This document shows, piece after piece, positions 41,756-49,609 of a DNA stretch of 64,000 bases. Location: positions 1-64,000 of the forward strand of contig UREV01000002.1 of assembly GCA_900546925.1 (NCBI GenBank), read 5' to 3'. The notes under the pieces are model-generated. The model did not search any database. It was not told where the DNA came from and saw nothing but the letters and a program-made list of their open reading frames with translations. This stretch comes from an uncultured Bacteroides sp. (GTDB lineage Bacteria; Bacteroidota; Bacteroidia; Bacteroidales; UBA932). How positions within the stretch are numbered: position 1 is the stretch's first letter; every line of letters starts with the position of its first letter. Position numbers and translations under genes: made by a program.

Positions 41756-43879
41756 TTATTCTTCAATCTTTATTGGCTCCATATACGAAAGCCTAACAAT
41801 TATCGAATCAAAGAAATGGTCTTTTTCTCTATTCCACCGTTTCAGGAATGCTTCCATTTCTTCTTGAGTAAACAGTACAGGAACTGTACTCTGAGTCTTG
41901 ATTCCCAATTCACGCATATAACCTTCTATTATGTCAGGCGAAACCCCTTGGTAATACTCGTAGATGGTATTGGTGAAAGCTAACCGGCTGTATACTTTTG
42001 ATGCTTTAATCTCCTTTACTTTGTTTTCCAGAATCTCATCCGGAAACAGTCGTTTCGAGCGGTTGCAGTAGTTATATATAAATTCCGAGATAGCAGGATC
42101 TTGCTTAAAGAAAATACGTTGAGCGCGTTCATTAAAGTCCTCTTCTGGCATCATTTTGTACACCAAGCCCGCTTGACAACCCGGCCGTGAGAACGGTTGC
42201 AACCCCACAGCATTAAGCCTTTCCGATGCATAGTCCATAGCCGGTATATGTCCGTATACATATATTACACCAATGCCATCTTCCTTGTATGGCAAGTAAA
42301 CTCCATTCTCATACTTCGTGGCCGCAAAGAATGCCGCCACCCACTTGTCTGCCGTCAAGTCCAGCACATCGGTTTTGATGCCATAGTGCTGACCCAAGGC
42401 AGTTACATCCACATTCAAGCACAGTGGCTTTGGCCCTTCAGGAGTGCTGTATTGCAACATCCCCTTCTCATAAACCGTGGTCAACGGATAATGCTGGAGC
42501 AAGTTTTCCAGCTCTTTCAGGCAAAGCCTTTCGTGAAACACCTCTGCGTCAGATAGCCTTCTGTATAAAGACGGCTGACATTTCTTTCCTTCCAGTCTGT
42601 CCGACTGTCCCCTGAAATACCTTTCGGGATATAGAGCACAAGGATACAGCCTTGCTTTCCCATCCGGCATCTCCACCGTTTCAAACATTCCCTCTTGGTA
42701 ATGTGTCGGGAACAACATCCTGAAAGAATTATTTTCCAGATGGAATTTCTCTTCATCGAAAGCAATGTTATCCAACACATCCAGTAGGTTGGGCATATCC
42801 TTCTGTTCAATAAGAGGGAACCAGCTTGCAACAGCATGATCCAAATCCAAACTTCTTATGTAATTGACCCTTGTCTGATCCTTCAACAGAAGTGCTGTTT
42901 TCTCATAGTATCTTGCACCCTTCTTTGCTGCCGCTCTGTCACCTACTGTGAGAGCTGTTTTAATATAGAACTCTGCTGTAATCAATACCTCCCCGTATGC
43001 CTGAATGCTTTCAAAGAATTCAAGTGCTGTCTCGATGAGTTTCAGGTCATTATTAATCGTTCCCTTCAACCTATCCAAAGAATAAGCGCCTGCCGGATGG
43101 CTGAAATCATCTCGGTTGATGTCTTCGTTCACAAGCCGCTTCGCTTCCTGGATAAACCGTTGATCGTTTGTTCTATGCCACAGAAGGAAATACGCTAAGG
43201 CCATCCGCATCTTGCAGAAAGCAATCCTTTCGGGCTCCTTGTTCCTCTCATAGTAGATACGTGCTTTCCACAAGAACGACAATCCTAACGAAGGATACTG
43301 GAGGCCCAGCATTTTGGCCATCTCCATATAGCAATGCGCTATCATATTGGGATTCCCATCCTCCTCAGCTTCTGCAAGCGCCAGACTTAGTGCGTTAATG
43401 CCAAACACATTGTGGCTCTCTTCCGTTTCAATGGAACCTTTGGTGATAAGCACATCCACTTTCTGTGAGGGTTCCAACTTCATCTTGAACAACTCCTCAC
43501 AACACCTTAATGCGTTTTGGTTATCTCCCAGCCTTCGGTACACCTCCACCTCATTCATTGCCATATTAAAGTCCGATGCTCCATGTATAGAGAAATCCCT
43601 TTCTATCATCTGATAGCACTTGAGTGTTTTCAGAGCCTCCTTAGTCTCGCAGGCATTCATATGATAGATGGCTTTGTTAAAAAGCAGAGAAAGCACATCA
43701 TCCGGCGTCAGCCCAAAGAAAACCTTGTCAAAACGTTGTTTGCTCAGACGTTGGTGGTAGGCATTCATACGCAACGATGCATAGAGAGACAGAAAGAGTG
43801 TTCCTGCCTCTTTCAACTTCCCTTGCTGCAGCAATTCTCCTGCCCGCTGATTCTCTTGCCGAAACTTAGCAACGTCCAT
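41756..43879 (-). CDS. TPR-FRG fusion protein
   Basis: A 707-residue protein from the ATG at 43879; a longer frame from 43957 runs through insertion-sequence-like DNA and is rejected. The N-terminal ~420 residues are TPR-like helices (LLQQGKLKEAGTLFLSLYAS and later pairs). The C-terminal part is an FRG domain: RYFRGQSDRLEG, then LGQHYGIKTDVLDLTADKW and VAAFFAATKYENG. This FRG copy is clearly paralogous to that in the 39922-41031 gene. Together the three genes look like one self-contained system; the architecture suggests sensing by TPR and effect by FRG. Confidence 0.85.
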   Translation of the reverse strand: MDVAKFRQENQRAGELLQQGKLKEAGTLFLSLYASLRMNAYHQRLSKQRFDKVFFGLTPDDVLSLLFNKAIYHMNACETKEALKTLKCYQMIERDFSIHGASDFNMAMNEVEVYRRLGDNQNALRCCEELFKMKLEPSQKVDVLITKGSIETEESHNVFGINALSLALAEAEEDGNPNMIAHCYMEMAKMLGLQYPSLGLSFLWKARIYYERNKEPERIAFCKMRMALAYFLLWHRTNDQRFIQEAKRLVNEDINRDDFSHPAGAYSLDRLKGTINNDLKLIETALEFFESIQAYGEVLITAEFYIKTALTVGDRAAAKKGARYYEKTALLLKDQTRVNYIRSLDLDHAVASWFPLIEQKDMPNLLDVLDNIAFDEEKFHLENNSFRMLFPTHYQEGMFETVEMPDGKARLYPCALYPERYFRGQSDRLEGKKCQPSLYRRLSDAEVFHERLCLKELENLLQHYPLTTVYEKGMLQYSTPEGPKPLCLNVDVTALGQHYGIKTDVLDLTADKWVAAFFAATKYENGVYLPYKEDGIGVIYVYGHIPAMDYASERLNAVGLQPFSRPGCQAGLVYKMMPEEDFNERAQRIFFKQDPAISEFIYNYCNRSKRLFPDEILENKVKEIKASKVYSRLAFTNTIYEYYQGVSPDIIEGYMRELGIKTQSTVPVLFTQEEMEAFLKRWNREKDHFFDSIIVRLSYMEPIKIEE

Positions 43880-43888
43880 TATATAAAC

Positions 43889-44100
43889 TATCGTAGGGAC
43901 TGTCGTTAATGTTTTCAATCTGAGCGGAGCAGCGGCCAATCCCTTCAATTTCTGCACCGACTCATCAAAATATCAATTTTATATCTGTTTCCTGTCGTTT
44001 CGGCAGGATTTTTTGTCTGCTTTTCATGGCGAGGATACAACTTCCCCACAACAGCTCCGCATTGACCGCATATTCCCACGTCAAACAGCCGCCAAACGCA
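43889..44100. other. Solo end of an insertion sequence related to the 56.4-kb IS
   Basis: Starts TAGGGACTGTCGTTAATGTT, closely matching the left end of the IS at 56401, and continues with similar spaced phrases (CCTGTCGTTTCGGCAGGA against TTCCGGTCGTTTCGGCCGGA). No transposase is present, so this is a truncated or solo IS end. It lies in the promoter region of the TPR-FRG gene. The remaining 44101-44243 has no gene; two octamer sites are at 44059 and 44162. Confidence 0.6.
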
Positions 44101-44243
44101 CCATTTGTTCGGCCTCATCCCCACCACACTGCACCTCTTAAATTATACCACCAAGGTCTAAGTCAATGCCGACGACTTTAATGACTATCAGGAACTAAAG
44201 AAATCAAAAAGCTACACCTAACTGCGTATTAGTGAGTCACCAA

Positions 44244-44813
44244 TTAGACAGCTAAAGAACAACGTCCATAGCACTTCAACTTGTCACTTGCATTCCAGCC
44301 ATTGACATTCACCACAACCATATTCTTCACAATTGGCCGTACCCATTTAGTCTGAGGCGGAACTCCTTTGGGTAACCTCAGAGCCATAATTTCGTTAAGA
44401 CGAAGAGCCTGCGCGGCATCACAGCCTTCCACCACACAAATATAATTAACAGGCTTATTCAGTTTATCCTCTGCATAGTTATAAAGAAACGTATCGCAGT
44501 ATTTCTGTCGCAAATCACGAGCAATTCTTTTTATTGTGGCCTCGACACGCTTATTATCGTCTGCAGCTAGTGGACAAGACTTTATCAGCAACTTATCATC
44601 CCACAACGGACAACGGAATTTCATTCCTCCATACTCCGGACGATACTTCTTAAGTTCTATATAAAGATACTCCTCAGGAAATTCTGCTATGATATCAACA
44701 GACCCCATAATATTCCTGATGCCATTATGTTCAGCACTATCAAAAACATATGCATCAAGCGCATCGTCACTAAAATCAAAAATATATCCATCTGCTACTA
44801 CCCGCTTCTCCAT
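44244..44813 (-). CDS. PD-(D/E)XK nuclease-like partner of an AAA ATPase
   Basis: A 189-residue protein with a clear PD-(D/E)XK-like core near its N-terminus: SVDIIAEF, then YIELKKYRPE, giving Asp40, Glu53 and Lys55 with the expected hydrophobic strands. No named family is recognised. It starts 3 bp after the ATPase gene, in a two-gene cassette. The likely role is DNA or RNA cleavage controlled by the ATPase, as in ATPase-effector defence systems; target and trigger are unknown. Confidence 0.7.
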   Translation of the reverse strand: MEKRVVADGYIFDFSDDALDAYVFDSAEHNGIRNIMGSVDIIAEFPEEYLYIELKKYRPEYGGMKFRCPLWDDKLLIKSCPLAADDNKRVEATIKRIARDLRQKYCDTFLYNYAEDKLNKPVNYICVVEGCDAAQALRLNEIMALRLPKGVPPQTKWVRPIVKNMVVVNVNGWNASDKLKCYGRCSLAV

Positions 44814-44816
44814 AGT

Positions 44817-45830
44817 CTAATCCTCCCAATCATTGCCTATTGAACGTATCAACAAAGAATCAAAAGTATCATTGATGGCATTATGTTCTATCTCGTTCAG
44901 AGCAGACACTGTCTGGCATTTCACTTTTCCATCTTCCATATAGAGAGCATGGTAAGCCACTTTATCTTGTTCAGGATTTATACTCAGGTCCAATTCTTTC
45001 AACAAAACATAATCATGAGTAGCGATGAACACCTGAGTCCCCATACGCTGCAATTCGAGAAGTATCTTCACAACTTTACTTGCCAGTCGCGGATTCAAAT
45101 TTGCCTCCGGTTCATCCCAGAAAAGAACGCTCCCGGAAGAAATACTCTCATTCTGAATTAATGAATACAATAAACCCAACTTACGATATCCTTCTGCCAA
45201 CAGTGTAAACTCCAGATTCCCTTGCGCGTTTTTTAGATAGAACTCCTCATTCTTCTTCTCCACCTTGCCATCTATAACATCCTGTATCATATCCAAGAGC
45301 ACAGATTTTTCCTTCGAAGAATGTCCCTTTGTCGGAGGTAAAAGAGCCAAAGATATGATATCCGCATAAACAGATTCAAAATACAATTCACGCTTTTCAT
45401 AGAGAGACTTAAACCCAGGACTATTCGCCAACATATCCTTGACTGGGATATATACCACATTGTAACGCCGGTCACGACTCCAAATCCTGTTATTGATGGT
45501 CTGCGATTTCCCGATAGAAGTCAATTCATAACGCAAAGAGCGCTCCACACCATCTCCATCATTTCTGAAGATGACAAACGAGCCTTTCCCCCTGCCTGCT
45601 GATCTTTTCACAAGACGACCTAACGAATCTGGCATAAACAATCCCTGAAGAGTCTGGTCCATATTCTTCTCTACCCGGCTATCAGCTTGCCGCATTGAAC
45701 CATAAAGAAGTTTCAGCAGATGAGTCTTACCCGTTCCATTCGCCCCAATCAGCACATTGATACCTTCCGACAAAATAACATCCAAATCGTCGAATGCCGT
45801 AAATTTCTCTATTTTAATCTCCTTCAGCAT
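44817..45830 (-). CDS. AAA family ATPase (AAA_15-like), cassette 2
   Basis: A 337-residue ATPase of the SMC/RecF-like branch. It shows Walker A (LIGANGTGKTHLLKLL), the signature-like region LLAEGYRKLGLLYSLIQ, Walker B (VLFWDEPEANLNP) and the switch histidine IATHDYVLLKEL. Only a short insert separates the motifs, smaller than in OLD proteins. A -7 box lies at 45855. The downstream nuclease-like gene is 3 bp away. This second ATPase-nuclease pair is unrelated in detail to cassette 1. Confidence 0.85.
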   Translation of the reverse strand: MLKEIKIEKFTAFDDLDVILSEGINVLIGANGTGKTHLLKLLYGSMRQADSRVEKNMDQTLQGLFMPDSLGRLVKRSAGRGKGSFVIFRNDGDGVERSLRYELTSIGKSQTINNRIWSRDRRYNVVYIPVKDMLANSPGFKSLYEKRELYFESVYADIISLALLPPTKGHSSKEKSVLLDMIQDVIDGKVEKKNEEFYLKNAQGNLEFTLLAEGYRKLGLLYSLIQNESISSGSVLFWDEPEANLNPRLASKVVKILLELQRMGTQVFIATHDYVLLKELDLSINPEQDKVAYHALYMEDGKVKCQTVSALNEIEHNAINDTFDSLLIRSIGNDWED

Positions 45831-45854
45831 ACTCTACATAACTTTAGCCGAATA

Positions 45855-45862
45855 CAAATGTA
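45855..45862 (-). promoter_or_regulatory. -7 box for ATPase cassette 2
   Basis: Reads TACATTTG on the minus strand, an exact TAnnTTTG match 25 bp before the ATG at 45830, nearly the same spacing as at cassette 1. Confidence 0.5.
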
Positions 45863-45970
45863 AGCAATTTTCCGAATAATAAATGAATCACTCCAGATAA
45901 TTACAGGACGACCGCCTTGATATATCTTCAATCACCCTACATCACTACCACACTAACACACCTCCCCCAC

Positions 45971-45997
45971 AAAAAAGCAGAGCCACCCGACTCTGCC
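45971..45997 (-). terminator. Rho-independent terminator after WbuC copy 3
   Basis: Same hairpin as at 36154: GCAGAG, 8-nt loop, CTCTGC and a six-T tract on the minus strand. Confidence 0.8.
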
Positions 45998-46024
45998 TAT
46001 CAAACTATAATCTCCGTCCAGAAC

Positions 46025-46483
46025 TCAACGCCTCTCCTCAGCCGCCTCACTCCCATCCTCTCCATACTTCCCGTCCTTAGCCTCATAAATCACACTCGGT
46101 TCCAAAACCTCCACCGTGTGCCAAACCCCGGCAGGGACCACACACCCGAACCTTCCGGCCGCCGCATCCAACACCACCCGGTCAATCTCCCGGAAACGCC
46201 TGTCTCTCAACACATTCTGAGCATCCATTCCCCGCTCAAATCCATCTCCAAGCCGCTCCTCCTCATAAAAAACCTCCGCCAACTTTCCCGTCAACAGCAG
46301 CACATTCTCCGTACTCTCCGGATGCCGATGAATCGGAACCCGTGTCCCCGGCAAAAGCGCATTGAGCATCCTCTGGCTCCCATCCGCCCCCGACGTCCGC
46401 AAATCCAAATTCTGCCGCAGCCGCACACTCGCCCCAGCTTTCGCCAGCAGCTCCCCAATTAGTTTATTGTCAATGATTTCCAT
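46025..46483 (-). CDS. WbuC family cupin-fold protein, copy 3
   Basis: A 152-residue complete WbuC-type cupin with VPIHRHPESTENVLLL and VVPAGVWHTVEV, almost identical to copy 1 (one residue change near the C-terminus, EAAEERR against ETAEERR). It carries the same terminator, the same 5' flank with the tail of an older gene, and the same REP-like unit. It marks the right edge of the defence-like cassettes and the left edge of the capsule genes. Confidence 0.88.
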   Translation of the reverse strand: MEIIDNKLIGELLAKAGASVRLRQNLDLRTSGADGSQRMLNALLPGTRVPIHRHPESTENVLLLTGKLAEVFYEEERLGDGFERGMDAQNVLRDRRFREIDRVVLDAAAGRFGCVVPAGVWHTVEVLEPSVIYEAKDGKYGEDGSEAAEERR

Positions 46484-46569
46484 ACTTATTATTTTTTTAT
46501 CAATGCTGCAAGACACGTCTCGTACACATCTTCATACAGATCATACCGACCGCTCCATGGTCGGAGTCA

Positions 46570-46783
46570 ACGCCCCGTCCTCGGCGGATTTTGATGTTCG
46601 CCGAGACGCACTTCGGGATGCTCTCCCTCGGCGGATTTCAGTTTTAGAACACATTGATTATCAACATATTACAAAAACATCATCCGCCGACCCCCTTAAA
46701 TTTGAAGGGGTCGGCGGATTCCAAAATCGTTAATCTGCTAAATATCAATAACTTACACCCTTCAAAATCCGCCGACCCCACCG
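46570..46783 (+). repeat. REP-like palindromic unit E
   Basis: The core hairpin at 46682-46719 has the same arms as unit D apart from one C/T change. The flanks TTATCAACATATTACAAAAA and AATATCAATAACTTACACCC carry the shared spacer motif. The right outer arm AAATCCGCCGACCCC is intact. Confidence 0.85.
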
Positions 46784-47119
46784 CCCGAAAGTACGGAACC
46801 CCAGAAAGTCCGCCAACACGCAACTGTGGAGAAGAAGCTTACCAGGGTCGGCGCGCCTACGAACTTAAAAGAACTCAGTATCAACGAGTTATAATAACAG
46901 CCCGCGCCGAGCCCCCCTCAAAAATGGAGGGTCAGCGCGGATGTATTATAGAATCGCCTGGCTATCAATAATTTACAAGGAGGAGCCGCGCCGACCCCCT
47001 CCGCCGCTACCGCTGAAAGCGCATCAATGCGTAACTCCAGAGACGCTTATCAGTCGAGGCATTCAGAAATCTCCTTTCGGACAAGTGGACGAAGAAAGAG
47101 CAGAGTAAATAAATGACAT
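46783..47119 (+). repeat. Composite repeat block with GTCGGCGCG-type palindromes
   Basis: 46783-46856 matches 37078-37150. 46846-46918 is a GGTCGGCGCGCC...CCCGCGCCGAGCC unit with spacer CAGTATCAACGAGTTATAA. 46915-46998 is a further variant with GGGTCAGCGCGGAT and GCCGCGCCGACCCC arms and spacer CTATCAATAATTTACAA. Two copies of the GCGTAACTCCAGAGACGC-like motif lie at about 47027 and 47165. No gene is present between 46484 and 47189. Confidence 0.65.
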
Positions 47120-47155
47120 GAACCCCGAAAGTTAGACAACTAGCTTCTGGGGTTC
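47120..47155. other. Hairpin resembling abutted IS ends or a terminator
   Basis: GAACCCC and GGGGTTC bracket a second pairing of GTTAG with CTAGC, giving a ~16-bp imperfect stem. The phrase CCCCGAAAGTTAGACA recalls ends of IS3-type elements, but no transposase is near. It lies 35 bp downstream of the DegT gene stop (minus strand), so a terminator role is also possible. Confidence 0.4.
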
Positions 47156-47189
47156 TTGTTACAATACGTAACCGCGCAGACGCTTAACC

Positions 47190-48503
47190 CTACAACCCCT
47201 TAACAATCTCCACAAAATTCTCCACCACGTACTCCACATCCTCCATCGACATCTTAGTATTCAGCGGAAGCGTAATCTCATTCTCAAACAAATGATATGC
47301 ATTCGGAAAATCAGCAATATCGAACCCGTGAGCCTTATACGCAGTCATCATCGGGAGCGGCTTATAATGAACATTAGTCGCTATACCACGCTCAGCCATC
47401 TGCTCGATCACATGATTCGCTTCCTCGCGGCTGCGACCTGTAAGACGGACCAGATAAAGATGATGAGAAGAACAATGATCCGGGCCTTTGTGATTCAGAT
47501 ACTTGACCTGATGATCAGCATCCAGGACAGCATTCAGAGAATCTATACCGGCATTGTACATAGCCACCATCTTGTGACGCTTCTCCAGCATTGAAGGATA
47601 ACGCTCAAACTGCACAAGACCGAGAGCCGCCATAATATCAGTCATATTGCACTTATACCATGGACCGATAATATCATACTCCCATGCGCCCAACTTCGTC
47701 TTCGCGAGCGCATCCTTGTTCTGGCCATGAAGCGAGAACAACTGGGAAAGACGATAAATAAACTCATTCCACGTCTCACCCTCGATGAAAGGAACCGGAG
47801 AACCACAATACACCTGCTGACGAGGTACAACGGCATTGCCAAAAGCCAAATTCCAGGTCATCGCACCGCCCTCGGCGGTCGTGAAATTCTTCACAGCATG
47901 GAAACTGAACGACGAGAAATCAGCGATCTCGCCGGCCATCTTGCCATGGCGCGAAGCACCGAACGAATGAGCGCAGTCATTCGAAATGGCGATACGGCCC
48001 ATAAGTCGCTGAATATCATTGGCCGGACGGAACTTTGCCAGAATCTCGGGGCGATTCACGATCTCACGCACCTTATCCACATCCGCACAAATACCAGCCA
48101 AATCCACAGGAACGATAACCTTCGTCCTCTCGGTAATCGCATCAGCCAACTTCTCATAATCCATCTCCACACAATCCTTCTGCGAATCCACCATAACGAT
48201 TTTGGCACCGACATGAGCCACCACCGACGCAGACGCCGTATAAGTATATGCAGGAACAATCACCTCATCGCCAGGCCCGACACCCAACACATGAAGCACC
48301 ATCTCCATCGACGCAGTCGCAGAATTCAAGCAAACAGTCTTCTCCGTATGCACATACTCGGAAATCTGCTTCTCCAGTTTCTTAGTCCGCGGCCCAGTAG
48401 TAATCCAACCACTCAGAATAGCATCACGAACTTCATTGGCCTCCGCCTCCGTCATATCTGGCGGACTGAAAGGTACATTTCTTCTTTTCAAATCTGTACT
48501 CAT
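47190..48503 (-). CDS. DegT/DnrJ/EryC1/StrS family PLP aminotransferase
   Basis: A 437-residue sugar aminotransferase. The N-terminal substrate region is NVPFSPPDMTEAEANEV. The PLP Lys lies in FSFHAVKNFTTAEGG, and the CLNSATASMEMVLHVLG block precedes it. Such enzymes aminate a keto group of a nucleotide sugar to make 4-amino-4,6-dideoxy sugars (PglE/WecE type). The ATG at 48503 gives the conserved MSTDLKRRNVPF start. Its upstream partner was a sugar transferase whose 3' end survives at 48517-48588, the usual order in such capsule loci. Confidence 0.92.
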   Translation of the reverse strand: MSTDLKRRNVPFSPPDMTEAEANEVRDAILSGWITTGPRTKKLEKQISEYVHTEKTVCLNSATASMEMVLHVLGVGPGDEVIVPAYTYTASASVVAHVGAKIVMVDSQKDCVEMDYEKLADAITERTKVIVPVDLAGICADVDKVREIVNRPEILAKFRPANDIQRLMGRIAISNDCAHSFGASRHGKMAGEIADFSSFSFHAVKNFTTAEGGAMTWNLAFGNAVVPRQQVYCGSPVPFIEGETWNEFIYRLSQLFSLHGQNKDALAKTKLGAWEYDIIGPWYKCNMTDIMAALGLVQFERYPSMLEKRHKMVAMYNAGIDSLNAVLDADHQVKYLNHKGPDHCSSHHLYLVRLTGRSREEANHVIEQMAERGIATNVHYKPLPMMTAYKAHGFDIADFPNAYHLFENEITLPLNTKMSMEDVEYVVENFVEIVKGL

Positions 48504-48516
48504 TGTATAAAAATAT

Positions 48517-48588
48517 TTATCTCTCACTAATAATCACCCAGAACGTCCTGAAAATCAACTTTATATCATACCAGAAGAAATAGGCATT
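48517..48588 (-). pseudogene. 3' remnant of an initiating sugar transferase
   Basis: Reads in frame as AYFFWYDIKLIFRTFWVI ending in ISER and a TAA at 48517-48519. This is homologous to the C-terminus of the intact sugar transferase at 49606-50199 (FFYDLGLIFKTFWVIVKER). The rest of this gene was lost by a junction with a DUF4238-like fragment. Confidence 0.8.
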
Positions 48589-48862
48589 CGACCTCTTCGT
48601 CTTTCAATTTAATATCTCTTTCCTGAATTCTCTTCAGTATTGGACCAACACAGGTTTCAATATTGCCATAGACCTTCTCGATCGAAGTCCTATCTTGCTC
48701 ATTTACTTTATAAAAGTTAGGTATTTGTGCGGTCGAAGCAATTGATGTGATAAAGCAACTGTCTGCTTCGATAAGATACTCTCCTATAGATTTCAAATTC
48801 GTCGAGAAGCACCTCTGTAACACTTGCGGTACAAAATGTTGTCTTTTATTCTCTGCCATCAC
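48566..48862 (-). pseudogene. DUF4238-like protein fragment
   Basis: Encodes ~90 residues starting MMAENKRQHFVPQVLQRCFS, the typical start of DUF4238 proteins (NxxHxVPxxYLxxF), which are normally ~250-350 residues. It then runs out of frame into the sugar transferase remnant. DUF4238 proteins are often found in defence or mobile regions. The fragment has no visible C-terminal part and is probably inactive. The gap 48863-49041 is AT-rich without features. Confidence 0.7.
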
Positions 48863-49041
48863 CTCAATTATCTGTTCTTGATAAGCGTTCTTCTAACCAT
48901 GAACCCTTAACCTTGAACCATGAACCCTAAGTTGTCATGAAACGTTCAATGTTAACTGTTACCTGTTAATTCATTAATGTAGCCTTCTCTGAGGAATAAA
49001 GACGTATGAGCAAAACTGACACAGAGCTTTCAACACCCACA

Positions 49042-49431
49042 TCATTTTTCCATTATCTCGTCAGAGGATAATGGCTGGTAAGGTCCATCTTTCGCCTCAA
49101 ACAGCACCGTCCCGCTCTCCAGACACTTCAAGCTATGCCACTGCCCCTTCTCTATGTTCAGAACCACTCCCCCTGGCACCATATCTATAGTATCCGTGAG
49201 GTTGCCTTGCTCATCATAGAAATACTCCTCAAAATGTCCGCGAATGCAGATACACGTCTCAGATGAACCCTTATGCCTATGTATTGGCATCACCGTCCCT
49301 GGCTCCAGAGCATTCAGCATTCGTTGCGACTGGTCGTCAGCAGAATTGCGCATATCCAGATTACAACGCAACCTCGGATTCTCCTTGGCCTTGGCCGTTA
49401 ACTCATCCAGTATCTTCTTATCTACAACCAT
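49042..49431 (-). CDS. WbuC family cupin-fold protein, copy 4 (divergent)
   Basis: A 129-residue WbuC-type cupin (MVVDKKILDELTAKAKENPR, then VMPIHRHKGSSETCICIRGH and GQWHSLKCLES). It is only moderately similar to copies 1 and 3 and lacks their middle insertion. It overlaps a 63-residue frame upstream by 14 bp and is part of the capsule operon, so it probably represents the native WbuC of this locus. Confidence 0.88.
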   Translation of the reverse strand: MVVDKKILDELTAKAKENPRLRCNLDMRNSADDQSQRMLNALEPGTVMPIHRHKGSSETCICIRGHFEEYFYDEQGNLTDTIDMVPGGVVLNIEKGQWHSLKCLESGTVLFEAKDGPYQPLSSDEIMEK

Positions 49432-49609
49432 TCTTTATCTCCTTTAATCCAGCTTCGATATCCTCAAATGCGACAGTTCCACCCCACATACGATAAACAT
49501 ATTGAGGTGTAACACAGCCAAAGCCATAGAACAAGAACGTGCTTCGTTCTCCATAAATACTATCAGCCTTTCTGCAAGATTCATATAAGATTTGATTAAA
49601 GAATATCAA
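49418..49609 (-). CDS. Small ORF between sugar transferase and WbuC
   Basis: A 63-residue frame (SIYGERSTFLFYGFGCVTPQ, then VYRMWGGTVAFEDIEAGLKE). The only start is a TTG overlapping the TGA of the sugar transferase. It overlaps WbuC by 14 bp. It could be a real coupled small gene or the 3' tail of a lost gene: the other WbuC copies are also preceded by a short tail of a different upstream frame. No family is recognised. Confidence 0.4.
   Translation of the reverse strand: MIFFNQILYESCRKADSIYGERSTFLFYGFGCVTPQYVYRMWGGTVAFEDIEAGLKEIKNGCR

Larger units (their letters stand above)
45951..46778 (-). repeat. Long direct repeat, copy 2 (WbuC module)
   Basis: Matches 36134-36961 base for base in register over 828 bp with only scattered substitutions. 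Divergence is highest in the REP-like part and lowest in the WbuC gene and its 5' flank, which argues for recent duplication or gene conversion of the gene part. Confidence 0.85.

Noticed and set aside
43879..43957. Longer start for the TPR-FRG protein
   Set aside because: The extra 26 residues are encoded by insertion-sequence-end-like DNA; the ATG at 43879 gives a clean helical N-terminus.
36208..46516. Identical WbuC modules as an assembly artefact
   Set aside because: The copies differ by scattered substitutions, especially in the REP-like part, and have different flanks, so they are real separate copies; long-read support would still be useful.
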